Part shown: in pieces, positions 1 through 12,083 of the stretch
Layout of the letters: each line of letters begins with the position of its first letter
Numbering within the stretch: position 1 is the stretch's first letter
NCBI GenBank assembly: GCA_003586115.2
Contig: QVOM02000053.1
Location: 5,871,316-5,935,315, forward strand
Direction of reading: 5' to 3'
Source of the DNA: Salvator merianae
Lineage: Eukaryota > Chordata > Lepidosauria > Squamata > Teiidae
Length of the DNA: 64,000 nucleotides
Position numbers and translations under genes: made by a program
Notes under the pieces: generated by a model
The model's database searches: none
Told to the model about the DNA's origin: nothing
Seen by the model: only the letters and a program-made list of their open reading frames with translations

Positions 1-1297
1 CCCCAAGTGAAGGGAAATATTTAGCTGATCTTAATACAAAGTTTATTGAGATTTAAAAGGCAAGCAAGAAACAAAAGAAAACCACAAAAATAATTTTATT
101 AAAAGACAAGTGGCAAGATTAAAAGCAAGCAGCAAGAGAAATGTTTTCAATGTTGGGTGAATTCATCAAATGGAAACTTATAACAAAGAATCATTTGGTA
201 ACATATAATTAATGGCAAGACACTTTAACAGCATAACATGGAGTAAGAAAGGAGGCTGAGAATTATCTTTGACTCCAGGAAGTGAAAGTTTTTGTTGCCT
301 CTCAGGCTTATGGCCAATTAAGCCATAACAAGGAAGTGGAAACAGAGAGACACAGCAATATATGCTGCATGGGGATTTTCTTAGCCAATTAAAATTTGGT
401 TGCTAAGAGCAGGTGGGCAGAATTTTGTGGGAAGATAGGGGTATGTTCTGAATTCTTTTGCATCTGGGGAGAGATAGCATAATGAGACAGAGATCCCTAG
501 TTCAATGTACTCCTTCCCTGTGATAGAATTTCATCAACTTGTGCTCCCCACACACTATCATTTGTGTCTCTAAAATGAGTTGTGACAATCACACAAAGAC
601 AGTATCATCCTTTTTCACTTCAGTAAGAATGCTTTTTACTAAAATATAAAAGCTTAATATAAAAGTGAGGCACCTACAATTATAGCTTTTATTTAAGACC
701 TATCTCTTTACCCAGCCATTTCCTGTGTGGATGTTTGTTACTGTTCTTCACCTTCTCAGTGTTTAATGTGCACTAATTGCTTATTTTTGTGTGCCTGGTT
801 TTACTCTTGTCTTTATTTATTTATTTTCTTATCCATCTCTATACACAAACATCTCAGAGCTGGTAGTTATAAAGTCAGCATAAAAATAAATAAAATGCAT
901 TAGTTAAAACGGTGACAGTATCTGCATTGGGAAGAGATGCTGTTTTTAATCTCTTGTGTAAACTGCTTCAAGACTTTTTAAAATGGGAAACATTATATAA
1001 ATGTTTTAGATTAATCAGCAAAATATAAAGTTCTCTATTAAATATCATCTGGAGTACTCTGATAGAAAAGTAACTAATACTCTCTCAAACATAATGCATT
1101 AATAAATAAAAATATCATAGAAAACTGTAAGATGTGATGTTAAATGTAATAATTTATAATGTGAAAAGCATTTGTAAGATGAGATTCAAGCAGGAAAAAA
1201 ACAACAACCCACACCTTTTTTAAAAAAAAAAAAAAATCCAGCACAACGACTAAAAGGCTCTAAAAAAAACATGGAGCGATTTTGAAATAAAATAATG
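1..1297. other. AT-rich non-coding DNA, no gene seen
   Basis: I see no open frame with a recognisable motif. A T-run followed by an A-run lies at about 1,215-1,236. The first 130 bases are A-rich with an AAGTTTATTGAG-like stretch that could be an old retroelement end, but nothing supports naming it. Confidence 0.5.
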
Positions 1298-1365
1298 ACT
1301 GTGTTCACTCTTGTCTTTAGACAAGAAATTATGGAAATTATTACTGTGTTCACTCTTGTCTTTAG
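1298..1365. repeat. Short local tandem duplication (23-bp repeat)
   Basis: A 23-base block that begins actgtgttcactc and ends ttgtctttag occurs exactly at 1,298-1,320 and again at 1,343-1,365, an offset of 45 bases. The bases just before each copy are also similar (aaataatg versus aaattatt), so the duplicated unit was probably about 45 bp including a diverged spacer. Perfect identity of the core in otherwise unconstrained DNA suggests a recent duplication. Confidence 0.85.
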
Positions 1366-2422
1366 TGTAGTTCTATGTTACTCTATGCATATGATTTTCT
1401 GTTCTCCTTTCTCTTTTTTTCATAGTGTCAGAAGTTGATATTAGCTTGTGACTACCGGTGAGGGAAGCCCATCAAGGCTTCACAGCACATCAAATCTTGA
1501 CATACTGTGACTGGGAAATATAAAAGTGAACTAGAGGAAACCCGCTTTTGGATCATGACCCATAGTCACAGCATATACTATGTGTCCTTACCCTAGGTTT
1601 ATAATAGATTCACTATTATTTTTGCTAATACAAACAAAAATTAAAGACTCTTTCAGGACTTATTAGTCATATAGTAACATTTGCCCTACCAATATCTAAA
1701 ATATTTAAATGTAGATGGACAAAATATTGAAAATAATCTAAAATATCAAAGATAGATGAGTTGATTAGTGCAAAATTGATGTATGCAACGTGGACTCATT
1801 CATCAACTGCTGAACTGATAAATTATTTAGGACTGAGAGGATGAGGTTAGATGATAAATGTATCTATAAATAAGGGGAAACCATGCATACAACTTTGTAC
1901 CCATCATGATTTATTCCAGGAATACTATAGTTCTTTAACTGAATATGAAGAAAGCAAAACGATTAGTTATCAGCTTCATAAATTAGAAATTATGAAGATT
2001 ATCTGATGCCTTGAAGTGGATCTGTTCTAGATGATCAAACTACTTTCCTATTCTTTTTGTGAAACATTACCAATAATAGTATCCGATGTATATATAATAT
2101 AGTCTTCGAAAGAATAAAAATCTATTTTAAAAAGGTATTTTCCCTTAGAGATTTGTACCAGCAATTGTGATTGATGCTGTACAGAAGTTACTATTTTTGG
2201 AGATTCCAAATAGAATCTCCATGCTGTAGAGATACTGCAAAAAAAAAAATCACAAAATGTATTTGTGCAAAAGTCAATCTTTGTACTACAGCAGTATCTT
2301 GTAGCAAAATCTTTTTTAAGATTCAGTGGCCCTTATTGTGGAATGAGAGTTAGGTACAATCAGTTTACAGATTTTGCAGATTTTTATGATTGTTTTTTTC
2401 TTTTTCTTTTTCTTTCTCTTTA
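1366..2422. other. AT-rich non-coding DNA
   Basis: No gene or recognisable element is seen. A T-rich pyrimidine tract at about 2,384-2,421 lies directly against the left end of the next transposon and gives a run resembling a splice-acceptor tract followed by TAG. No coding frame follows it. Confidence 0.45.
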
Positions 2423-2735
2423 GGACATTTCTGCATTTACCTTTGGCATGTCTCTGTTTTCTGGACTACTGGGGGATCCATTTCAGCAGTGCACCAAAGC
2501 TTGCTGCCAAACTGGGTCACTGGAGGCCCTGAGGCTAGGACCTTTTGTTCCTAGTTGATCAAAACCATCAGAGGTTAGCCCTGAGCTTCAGGAGTAGTGT
2601 GAAGGCTGGTATGGATCAATGGCATTATGCAGGTTGGAGCTATTTCAGACCTCTGCATGCTATGATCTGGACCAGTGGGCCTGGCTGGTCCCGATCCACA
2701 GATATGGATCACAGCCTGTGAGTGCAGAAAAACTC
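2423..2735 (-). mobile_element. TIR DNA transposon (hairpin family), reversed copy
   Basis: The left end reads GGACATTTCTGCATTTACC. The right end reads as its diverged inverted repeat (GTGAGTGCAGAAAAACTC). Both are flanked by TTA (2,420-2,422 and 2,736-2,738), which fits a 3-bp target duplication. The reverse complement of the right half aligns with the left half of the copy at 47,170, including the 'ccactggtccag' and 'ggatcaatgg'-like blocks, so this copy lies in the opposite orientation. The central block ccatttcagcagtgcacc (2,478-2,495) is one arm of the stem-loop kept in other copies. At about 313 bp with no transposase it is non-autonomous. The superfamily is not settled; a 3-bp TWA duplication suits PIF/Harbinger-like elements. 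Confidence 0.7.
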
Positions 2736-3194
2736 TTACACAAAGCTGTGGAAACGTTCACGTATCCCTCATTTCTTTCAATATCTAAGGCTTTCCAGAA
2801 ACAGATCAGTGTCCATGACTCCGCAACAACACTCTTAGTAATGCTGCCCAGAACGCTCATTCAGAAATGCTAAATACTGTAGCAATTTGTTATATGCCTG
2901 TGATCCTTCTAAAGAATAGCAAACCTGGAACCGTTTCAGACCAAAACTAAGTCTGGCTTGCTTCCAACAGATTATTACTATTTATTCCCACCTCGGGACC
3001 CTGGGTGCTAGGCTCTGTTCCTGCCTACTAAATGGTGACTTTAAAGGGAGGAGAATGGATGGAGTGAAATTCACTCAGATCAGGTCTAATGTGCCCATTG
3101 CATTATGCCTATGGGCTTGCCAGTGGAGCAAGCTACTCTAGATTGAAAAACTGAAAGGTGATACAGAAGGCAAGAATTTGAACATAATGATATG
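2736..3194. other. Non-coding DNA, nothing identified
   Basis: The small frames that run into this stretch from the preceding transposon share its sequence and are not genes. No repeat partner was found elsewhere in the window. Confidence 0.4.
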
Positions 3195-3265
3195 TAAGGT
3201 TTCAGCATTATTTATTTTAATCAAGAATTTATTTATTCAAGAATGTGTATCCCACTCTTGCACAT
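3195..3265 (-). mobile_element. Possible LINE/SINE 3' tail remnant, antisense
   Basis: The pattern ttatttattttaatcaag...tttatttattcaagaatgtgtatcccactc resembles the reverse of a common squamate retroposon tail (…gggtgggatataaataaataa). It is short and diverged, so both class and limits are weak. Confidence 0.35.
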
Positions 3266-4210
3266 TCTTTGCACAGTTGATTTTAAGAAAGATAGAACTG
3301 TGGACAGTATGGTGGGACACCTATCATGTCTGGTATCTCTAGGGAACCACTGTTTTGATTAAGCCAGCTGAGACCAAAACAATTCAATCTGCCACGAACA
3401 GTTTGGAGCTGCACCTATCTTGACTACTACGGGAAAGACAATGCAACAGGATAAAAGAGGCGCTAGGGAAAGAACAAGGTGTGGATTGGGGCTTTCTGTA
3501 GTGCATTTTGAGCCAAGACACAGTCTATACAGATCAAAACAGGGCTTTCAGTTAAATTCTTATTATCTTCACTACCCTATGTGTCCTGAACCACAGTTTG
3601 CCACTACGAGCTTAAGATGTTCTTTCTGCACTGAGTAGCTGATCAACTTGATTATCTTAGTGGTATCAGAACTGAGATCTATGTTTGAGTAATTAATCCT
3701 CTCATATTTAGTAGTTAAGCAATGGAGCTGTCACTATACAATAAAAAATAGGGCTCAGTTTGTAAATATTTGGAAAGACCAGTTTGTGGTGAAAGTATCT
3801 CAATTCCTTTTGAAAAAGTATTAACATCTGGGGGTGAACTTGAGAACAGAATAAAACATGTTTCGTTTCAGCTTTTTTCATCACAATCATGCTCAAAGTC
3901 TTCATCTTGTCTCCAATTCCATCCATGCCATTTTAATTCAGAGGCTATCTACAATGTCTGGGTCTAAAATTTGCTGTCAATAAAACATTATGTATTCTTA
4001 CCCTCTGAAATATTTAGGTGCGTATGTATTTCTGAATTGAGAAAGGCTGTCATTTCTTACCAGCTGTGAGACCCTGCTGTGTTTTAGGCAGAAATAGAGC
4101 ACTTCTCTATAGTGAAGATGTAACCTTTATTCAGACATGCACACACAGCAAGAAGCTGATCATTGCAGAAAGTAAGTCTTGCCCTTTGGTTCCCAAATAT
4201 ATGATTCTTC
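3266..4210. other. Non-coding DNA, nothing identified
   Basis: Only short frames of up to about 70 codons occur, with no motif. A ttctttctgcactgag stretch near 3,618-3,633 resembles the end of the TIR family found elsewhere, but no partner end was located. Confidence 0.4.
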
Positions 4211-4829
4211 CCCCATTAGCATCAAAGCAGTGTGAATGTTTCTTATCACTAAGCATAGTAAAATGGCAGATGCCCTTGAAATGTACACCATTTGCCTTAC
4301 CTCCAGCATCACAAGCATGGCAGAAAAATCTGCAGCTGACATTATGCCCTCCTAAACCAAATTCCCCCTCTCTCAAATACAGTTTTCCAGTCCCTGGTCT
4401 GTTAGGCTATTTCAACTGAAACATGTTATCAATTTAGGGGCTGAATCCTCAGCTGCATCCACCCATTTCTGTTCAGATAGAGGAAAATATTTCCGGTGGA
4501 CATAATACTGAGGTTTGGATCTGACCATGCATGAATCCAGGATGTCCAAAAGCTTGAAATTCTACTTTGCAATCATGACCAGAGAGGAGGTACAGGTGAT
4601 TGTTGCCACTGTGATGAGCTGACCACTGGCTTTAGCAAGCTAAAATGAAAATGAAATGAAAATGAGGCATCGAGTACTGGTTCTCCAAACCAGTGCATAC
4701 CAATTAATTCCATAATACCCCATTAGCATCAAAGTGTTGTGAATATTTCTTATCACTAAGCATAGAAAAAATACAGGCATTTGCCTGTCCTTGATGTAAA
4801 CCATTTGTCTTACCTAGAACATCACAAGA
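4211..4829 (+). repeat. Pair of direct repeats about 507 bp apart
   Basis: Segments 4,211-4,315 and 4,718-4,829 are clearly homologous. Both begin ccccattagcatcaaag, continue through a near-identical tgaat(g/a)tttcttatcactaag block and an accatttg(c/t)cttacct block, and end at catcacaag. They differ by substitutions and small indels, so the duplication is old. The DNA between them also shows weak similarity to the DNA after the second copy. It may be two copies of an unnamed dispersed repeat or a local segmental duplication. Confidence 0.75.
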
Positions 4830-6439
4830 AGTTTCCCCCTTTCACAGTATTTTCACGGTATTTTCAAACATTCCCCCTTTGATCTACTTCGCTATACAAC
4901 AGCTACAGTTACTAATAGTAAGCAAATATGTGGCAGAGGCACCCAAAGCTTAAAATTCAAAAGCTCACAACATTTAGGATCTGAGAATAATATATTTATG
5001 CATTCAGTCTCATTCTGAGCACTGCTGATTTGCCTTTACAATATTATCTTAGAGACTACTTTAAGTCAATGCAATCTGATGTTTTCCAGAATCTTTTACC
5101 ACTTGCTTCATTCCCTGGTTACACTAAGTCTGGCTATCATATGTTGATTCAAGGGCCATATTAGCCTTGTGCAAACTGTACCGGGGTGATATGCCTACCA
5201 ACAGTATGACCAATTACTGGAACTGACATAACACTGAGTAAGGGCCAAAAAACAAAGTGGAGTCTAGCCACTGATCTCTCCAAACCACATTTTAATCTGA
5301 AGCAGAGAAAAAAAAAAAGTTCTGTGGGATCAAAGTTAAGGCTTCATTTAGCCCTTCACTCCTCCTACACCATCCTGCTAGCTGCATTCCATGAATTCTA
5401 GACATTTGTAAGATGACTAAAGAGGAGATAATGTATGTTATCATCAAAGTTCTATGCTGAGCATAGCCATTCAGATCTCTCCATTCATCCCAGGACTGTG
5501 TCTATTATAGTTTCTTTTTTTTTTACATTTCATTTTACTGTCTTTCGTCAAAGAGAGTGTGGTTTTCTAAGCTCAGAAGGCTTCACTTCAGAGGATACAT
5601 CATACATCCTAAAGGGGGTCAGCTTCTTACACGTTACCCCATGACTTAGGTGTCAGGTTCTTTTTTCCCCTTCTCTCTTCAGTCGACTGCGAAGCTGTTC
5701 TCTCATCTCTCATTGTCCTGCACAGCATATTACCTTTCTATTTCATGGCAGCTGTAACAGACTATCAATTTTGCTGTAGTCAAAAGACACAGGAGAATAC
5801 TGTTGGAATTTTGACAAGTGCTACCTGCACCATTTGATTGTATGATTGAAATATGGCCCAACTCTGACATGCTTATAGACCTAAGAAAGACGTCACATGA
5901 ATGCCACACAGAGTGAGGTATGTTTTCTATTCTACATTGTGAATAACATGCACAAAACATAAACTTCCATCTTAGAGAAAATATGAACTGCTATTATGTG
6001 TGTGTGCTTGTAGGAGTACCTAACAACATTGTCTCTTTACAGAACAATACTGAACTTTGCCACGAATTTATTTGCTGCTTCCAGATATGATTCTCTGGTT
6101 TTGTCTTTCTTCTTCTGCATTTCGTCCCTTCTCATCACATTTTCTTAATAACTGAGGAGGAGATTGAACAAAAAAAATTCCCATGGAAGTAATGCTCGAG
6201 TGCTTTTTTCACCAAGTAGCCTTGTGCTGTTTAAGCTGTGCTCCTCTTCTGATGTACTCTGCATAGAGCACCTTTGTAGAAACAAAGGCTTCACCTGTAT
6301 TCATGTCAGTCAGAGTGCCTGTATGATCAAGAATACAGATTTCATGTAAGTAACTCCTTCATTACAGACACTAATTTGCATTTTGATGATGAAAGCGTAG
6401 GCAATGTTGCAAGAGTGGCTAGTGAGTGATTAGTTTCGT
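4830..6439. other. Non-coding DNA, nothing identified
   Basis: AT-rich sequence without motif-bearing frames or repeat partners in the window. An A-run lies near 5,306-5,320 and a T-run near 5,513-5,525. Confidence 0.4.
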
Positions 6440-6548
6440 GAGACATGGCATTGACCACCAACTTGGAGGGCTTTAAAGCAGTTTTGAATAAGTTCATGGA
6501 TGATGCGGATATCATTTACTACCAGCATGGCTGTGTGGCCACTATGGC
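6440..6548 (+). mobile_element. CR1-type LINE 3'-region fragment, sense
   Basis: The stretch ttggagggctttaaagcag followed by ataagttcatggatgatg is the familiar near-3' segment of CR1-clade reptile LINEs (…GGCTTTAAAAGGGG…GACAAATTCATGGAGGA…). The same family appears in the other orientation at 51,951-52,290, 19,335-19,448 and 60,453-60,610. A 65-codon open frame here is incidental. The fragment gives way to a TIR-like end just downstream. Confidence 0.6.
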
Positions 6549-6637
6549 AGAGGAGGCCGTAGTGATCACACATGCACAATGGGCACATCGTGAGCAAGAG
6601 GGCCACCCTGGTAAAGGTAAGTGCAAATGGAACCTTA
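6549..6637. mobile_element. Right end of a TIR element
   Basis: GGTAAGTGCAAATGGAACC (6,616-6,634) followed by TTA matches the right terminus of the TIR family (GGTAAGTGCAGAAAGGGCC then TTA) seen best at 8,466. The left end is not clear, so only a partial copy can be claimed. It directly follows the CR1-type fragment and may have inserted into it. Confidence 0.45.
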
Positions 6638-6768
6638 GCTGAAGCTCACCTTTGAGCCTCGGGTAAGGTTCCAGACTGATACTTACTTCACTAGCAATAT
6701 CCAAGATTGGGAGTGGATGAAGCCCACTTCTGGCCACCCAGACCTCCACCAAGCACTGATGCTCTTGG

Positions 6769-6788
6769 CTAGCAAGCATGCTTGCTAG
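6769..6788. repeat. 20-bp perfect palindrome
   Basis: CTAGCAAGCATGCTTGCTAG is its own reverse complement, with no spacer. Flanking tgg/gcca bases extend the symmetry imperfectly. No function is assigned. It lies in a moderately GC-rich patch that may be part of an unnamed transposon. Confidence 0.9.
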
Positions 6789-8068
6789 GCCAAAGTACAA
6801 ATAAGCCCAATGTCCGATACCGAGTTGTCTTCTCTTCACCCTGAGAATATACATAAAGATAAAGAGGTGACTCCAATAGCAAGGGTAATTTGAAAATAGT
6901 TAATCCAAGCTCACTATTGGATCACCCTTGTCATGGGCTGCAGATAATTGGGGGTCAAATGATGGCCAAATAACCACATCAAATACTCATGTGGATACAG
7001 ACTTACTTTAATGAACAGGCTTCTTTTTGTTGCTAAGGGGAGAATTTTGTTCATGCCTATTGCTCAGTTCTAAAATATATCTTGGTTTGGTTGCTTGATG
7101 AATGAGTAGCCATACGAAAGCTCTTTATGACATCTATAAAGCAGCAAATACTTCTTTTTATATGATGATATATATTTTAATATATTTGAGCTTCTAGATT
7201 TCAGCAATGATGAAAAGAAGAAGGGGGAAAAAAAAACCTGACAATTGAGATATTTGCATTTTTATACAGTAAGTAAATAAAGGTAGAAAGTAAAATCTTT
7301 ATTACAGTCTCAGACCATCAAATACACGAAAAATTCAAAGAAATAACAGGTGGAGAACTTAAAATATAACAAATGGTATGAGCCTGTGCATTAACTTAAG
7401 ATTTAAAAAAAGTTATGGGATCTATATGCTAGAAAGCAGAATTTTGTCACTTGGCGTGAAATTGCAACAACCATTTTTTGCAGCAGGATGCTGGGAAAAA
7501 AATTACCTCATGAAGTCTGATGAAAATCCTTTCTTATGGGTTTGTTTTTAATTGTGACCTGTACCAAGAGGAGTAGGATTTATCTGGAACCATCAAGGAA
7601 CCTAGTCCTACACTCTGGAAGCTTGCCCATATCCAATATTACAAGATGGTTAACTAAACTCTTGCATCAAAATTGATTAGCCCCATTTTTATACAAATAT
7701 CTAGTTGTAAGTGCATGCCACTTAAAATGCAAATTTCACATGATCTTCAATTTTAAGGGAAATAGAATTGAAAATATGCATAATGTGTTTGAACAGAATG
7801 ATTGGGTTGTTACAATGGATTTTTTCCAATTCACTGAATTTTAATTTCAGTGTACACATTTTAGAAAAATAAAAAGCTCAAATTTATTTCTGACTGTTAA
7901 TAGAGGGTCATTCTGAGGATTGAAAAATAAGAAAAAAGTATACTGACAGTATTGCTAGTTACAAATTCTATTCAGGGGATTTGGAAACATGGCTGAACAC
8001 TGAAGAATAACTGGAATTACATTAGCCTTACACTCAGTTATTCCTTCCCCATAACAGAGTTTCATAAA
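6789..8068. other. Non-coding DNA, nothing identified
   Basis: Very AT-rich from about 7,080 onward, with an A-run near 7,230. No motif-bearing frame or repeat partner was seen. Confidence 0.4.
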
Positions 8069-8466
8069 GGGCATTGACAGTTGGCCTGGTGTACTTTGAT
8101 CTCCTTGAATGAGACCCACTGGTCCAGAACATGACATAGCATGGTCTGGAACAGTGCTGCCTGCATGACAGCACAGGTGCAGACGAGCCAGCACAAGTCT
8201 AGACTAGCTCTTGTGAGCTTCGGGGCTGGAGTTCTGAAGTGCTAGAAATGAAAGTTCCTAACCTCAAAGCCCATGGAAAACCCATTTTGGCGGCACATTT
8301 TTGTGTGCCGCCAAAATGAATCCCCTATTCTGTGTGCCTTCGTGTTCTGGACTGACTAGAGCTGGTATAGCATTAGTCCTTGATGTTGAGGACTACAAGT
8401 AATCGAGATCAGGGGTCTGTTCCAAAACAGACCTGTTCCAAAACTGAGGTAAGTGTAGAAAGGCCC
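8069..8466 (+). mobile_element. TIR DNA transposon (hairpin family)
   Basis: The right end GGTAAGTGTAGAAAGGCCC is followed by TTA (8,467-8,469). Internal blocks match the 47,170 copy in order: a 'ccactggtccagaac' block, then 'agtccttgatgttgaggactac', then 'atcgagatcaggggtctg'. The centre holds a strong stem-loop (8,283-8,318) with 15-bp perfect arms, and a second small hairpin (ggtctgtt/aacagacc) lies near 8,415-8,434. The left end is diverged (GGGCATTGACAGTTGGCC) and placed with low certainty. There is no transposase, so the copy is non-autonomous. Confidence 0.65.
8283..8318. repeat. Stem-loop with 15-bp perfect arms
   Basis: CATTTTGGCGGCACA (8,283-8,297) and TGTGCCGCCAAAATG (8,304-8,318) are exact inverse complements around a 6-base loop. 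It occupies the same position in its transposon as the weaker inverted repeats at 14,948, 34,593 and 47,395. It is an internal structural feature of that family. Confidence 0.9.
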
Positions 8467-8559
8467 TTAGAGATGGCTCTAAGCTAAAGGGATTTGCAAT
8501 CACCATGGAGCCCAAAAGACTTAAATGCTGGAATAGAGAGGAAAAAGTCAAAGAAACAA

Positions 8560-9118
8560 GTATAAGCTAGAAGTTATGTCATCTATAGGTTTTAGCGGAC
8601 CAGCAGTTGAATATGATCCAACCTTGGGAGGTTAATAGTTTGATTTTATTTGACATTGGGCAGACACGTGTAGAGTACTTTGACTAGTTCTGGAAATCAC
8701 ATGTTAAAGTGGACACTGAGATGGACTGGGGTGCAGAAGAGGGCTTCTAGAACTGCAAAAGATCTGGAAACTAAGTTTTAAGAACAGTTCCAAAAACAAA
8801 ACGAAACTGGGCATGGCCAGCTTGAAGAAGAGAAGGGTCAGAAGAGAAATGACAGCAATCTAAAAATAACTAAAGGTTACCATGTACAAGAAAAGACAGA
8901 TTTGTTATTTATTTCCTGAGAAAACAAAAGTGGAAGAAAAGAGATTCATACCAGATGTTAGGATGAATTTCCTGATTCTTGAATTCCCATATTAGAGGTC
9001 TTTAAACACTAGATAGACAACTAAGTGGATAGTTAACAGATTCCTGAAGTAAGCACAATGTTGAATTAGATGACCTCTCAGATAAACCCAACTTATATAT
9101 TTTAAGATTATATGATGA
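8560..9118 (+). mobile_element. CR1-type LINE, 3'-terminal fragment
   Basis: The stretch reads as the end of a CR1 (or close L3-like) element. A tataggttttagcggaccagcagttgaatatga block corresponds to the end of the reverse-transcriptase ORF region. Then come agttctgg…ggtgcagaagagggc and ggatgaatttcctga. The typical terminus is ttgaattagatgacctct…aagattatatgatgaat (compare CR1 3' ends …GGACTAGATGACCTCT…TATGATTCTATGA). The frame is broken by stops and indels. As is usual for CR1, only the 3' part was retained. The upstream limit is approximate. Confidence 0.75.
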
Positions 9119-10316
9119 ATGCAGTGTGGTTCCTTCTCAATATGTGGGACAACAACTTTAACCAGTTTCAATGATCATAGTCAGTCAGCAAGATTGTTGG
9201 CAACTGCAGGCAGACATCAGAGAAAATTTGTTACAAGTTATAGCTATGCACACAAACATTTTGTTACCTATTTTATTCTGCTACCATCTATTCTCTAAAT
9301 TAATTACTAAATTGATCACTATCACAAATAGTTGATCTGCACATTTCAGAAAAAAGCATGTGTGCTGGGAAATGAAATAATATCAAAATAAGCAAATTTT
9401 GAATAAAGTTGGAGTGAAAACTGTGACTTTAGAAAGTGGCTACTAATACTTCAATGACTTATAGGTTTTCATTATTATGACCAGGTTGAAATTGGTATTT
9501 AAATTAATTATGACAGTCATATGAATTAAACATGAGACTTCTAGAGCTAATTAGAATCCGAAAGTTTTTAATTTGATGTCTGTCTTGGTGCAATATCTAC
9601 TTTATGCATTAAATTAATGAAATTAAGATGGCATCATTATAAATTTCCACTTTTATAGTTCCATAAGTTCTACAATTACATGCCATATTTGAATGATAAT
9701 TGGATTAGACTAAATAATTATATCCATGTCTGCATTCCTTGAAACTTTGAAAGAAGATCTTTTATTTTTGATACATCCTACATAAGCACAGCAAGTGTGT
9801 AATGAACAAGTACACCTATTCACCTGTAACTCTTAGAATATTTTAATAAGCAAAACGAATCAGAAGAAATGAAAAAAAAAAATGGTATGTAACAAATATA
9901 CAGTGAGAAACAAATTCCCAAGATGCACATTTAGAATTCCTTCTGCATAGATTATTAAGGGTACATGAAACAGATTCTTATAAAACATGTAGCTTAAAAA
10001 TTCAGAATGTATTATTGAGTTCTCTAATGGAACCAAGAGACCTTCTCCTTCTTGGAACAATCCCCTTGACCTCATTTCTTGCAGTGACAGCATGGACAGT
10101 GGGGTGGCTGCATGCTGAAGGTCGGACATCCAAAATGGCTTACTTAGCAGCGTTCTATGAATGATGAAATATACAGTTTTATAGCATCTTATAAACACTG
10201 TGGTAGAAATAGCCTTAATATGGCACACTAATATTGGTGAACTGCAGCTATCATTATTTCTTGGCACTCCACATTTATTTCGTAGATCGGCAGCCAGTTA
10301 ACATTTAGGGGGTCAC
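9119..10316. other. AT-rich non-coding DNA
   Basis: Nothing is recognisable. A 135-codon minus-strand open frame (9,860-10,267) is long for this window. It has low-complexity hydrophobic stretches and no motif I can name. In AT-rich DNA of this size such a frame is expected by chance, so I do not call it a gene. Confidence 0.4.
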
Positions 10317-10465
10317 GGAATCATAGAACTGTCCGATTAAAAGGGAATGCAAGCTTTCATCTACTCCAACCCTTTGAAATTCTTAGAAAAGCAGATTGTT
10401 TCAACATTGTTGAAACGATACTGTCCAGCTTCTGATTAGAAACCTACAGAGGCTATATCTCCACT
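10317..10465 (-). mobile_element. CR1 LINE 3'-end fragment, antisense
   Basis: It begins ggaatcatagaactgtccg and continues to ctactccaaccctttg and cagcttctgattagaaacctacagagg. These match the reverse of the CR1 3' terminus (TCATAGAATCATAGA…CATCTAGTCCAACCCC…). The position of the ATCATAGA tail fixes the orientation and shows that the true 3' end is retained. The remainder of the element is absent. Confidence 0.7.
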
Positions 10466-12083
10466 TACACTTAAACCTCCATGGGTTATTTGGGGTGGCG
10501 TGTGTCCAATTTTGGTTACATCAGAAGCCCACCAATGCACTTGACACCTATCCAAGTCAACTGCAGGTGTGGGAAAGTACCTGATCCTATCCAACGTAGC
10601 CATGAATATGGGGCATCACATGGAGACAGGGAAGCACCCAGTGGAACTTCAAGGAGAGACCCCACAATACTTTGCTCTGTTTGTTTTCTGTTACTTTTTT
10701 GATCTTGTGCTTCCACCAGTGTTTGCTTGCAGGTAAACTATACTTCTTCCTGATGGTCCAATGGATCATAGTTGGCACATTGTTGTCATTGTTGTTATAA
10801 TTAATTATTTAATATTCCATTGATGCTTAATGTCATAATTGTAATTTCAACTGCTAATTTTTTAATATACTTTTCTATTTCTTTATTATAGTATACAATA
10901 GAATTTGCTTATTACAGAAACATATAAAAACACAGTGTATGAATGTAACCATTGGTTTATTGCAGGGTTGAGTGTATAAGCTAGGATTCATAGTTTTTTG
11001 ACTCTCAAGAAAGGAAGGAAGGATATTGGCATATCAGTTTCAAAGCTATATCTTGTCACAAGTAGCAAGGTAGACAGAAAAGTCATAGATTTTCTTTGTA
11101 ACAAAATGCGCTTCAACACATTCAAAAACTTTGGGATATTAAAATAACCTGTCCAAGTATTTAATTGTATTGTTATGCAGAATATCCACTTGAAATTGCT
11201 GCATAGGCCATAAATCAGTGTGGCAACATTCCTTCAGCATCATTTAATGCACAGGTTCTTCGGGGTCAAGACATACTCTCTGCTCTCTTTATTGTTCCTT
11301 TTAGCCGCTCTTTGCAAACTGCATGACAAATAGCACTCTTGCTCCAAACACAGAGTTAAAACAACATCACAAAAAAAGCTTTAAATATGAAAAACTGACA
11401 GATGTGCTATTGTTTTATTTTTCCAGTTGTAGACTCAAACAAATGCATGGCTGCAACAGTTTTATACATGCTGGAAAATGTGCACACACATCTGTATGCA
11501 AATATACATCTTTTTAAATGAAGAAAAGATTTAATTTACATGGAAATGAAGATACTGCATTACACGTGAGAGGATCACCACCCTGGCTGGAAGATTTGCA
11601 TTTGACATTTGTGTTTTAACAGGCAATTAAAATTTAATTTTGGCTATGATGAAAAGTAAATCCTTTTATCCCACACTTGCAATGAAAGTAGGTATACATT
11701 GTATTATAAAACAGTATTCTAGCTTAAGGTTTCATGTGGTAATAATGTAGGGGAAAAAATAGAGCAAAGTAAAACAATCTGAGGTTACCCAGGAATGTAA
11801 GATTCTATGGACCTGTAAATCACGAGTTAAATTTGAAATTGCATGTCTGAAGGTAAAATATAGCATATCTGACACAGTGATGTTGCCATTTTTCATTATT
11901 CGTAGTTTCTGAACCACTATATAAAGAGAAGTTCGCTTACCTTTTAAAATATATTCCTCTCCTGTGTTTCTACTTAGTTATGCTTGTAAGAACAATACTA
12001 CTAGTACTACTACTACTAATAGGACCTTTCTGATACTTTGAAATCTTTGGTGATTAGTTTGCAAGAGGGAGAGAAACAATGAA
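10466..12083. other. Non-coding DNA, nothing identified
   Basis: A more GC-rich patch at about 10,480-10,680 looks element-like (tccaagtcaactgcaggtgtggg) but has no clear ends. A short (TAC) run lies at about 11,998-12,018. No gene is seen. Confidence 0.4.

Noticed and set aside
2384..2422. Splice acceptor (pyrimidine tract plus TAG)
   Set aside because: The following sequence is a transposon end and has no coding frame.
6445..6642. Short protein of 65 residues
   Set aside because: The bases are a CR1-type LINE fragment followed by a TIR end.
9860..10267. 135-codon minus-strand open frame
   Set aside because: No motif or homology I recognise, poor composition for a soluble protein, and frames of this length occur by chance in 64 kb of AT-rich DNA on six frames.
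11590..11604. Octamer-like ATTTGCAT as a regulatory site
   Set aside because: An 8-base motif is expected by chance about twice in a window of this size, more in AT-rich DNA.
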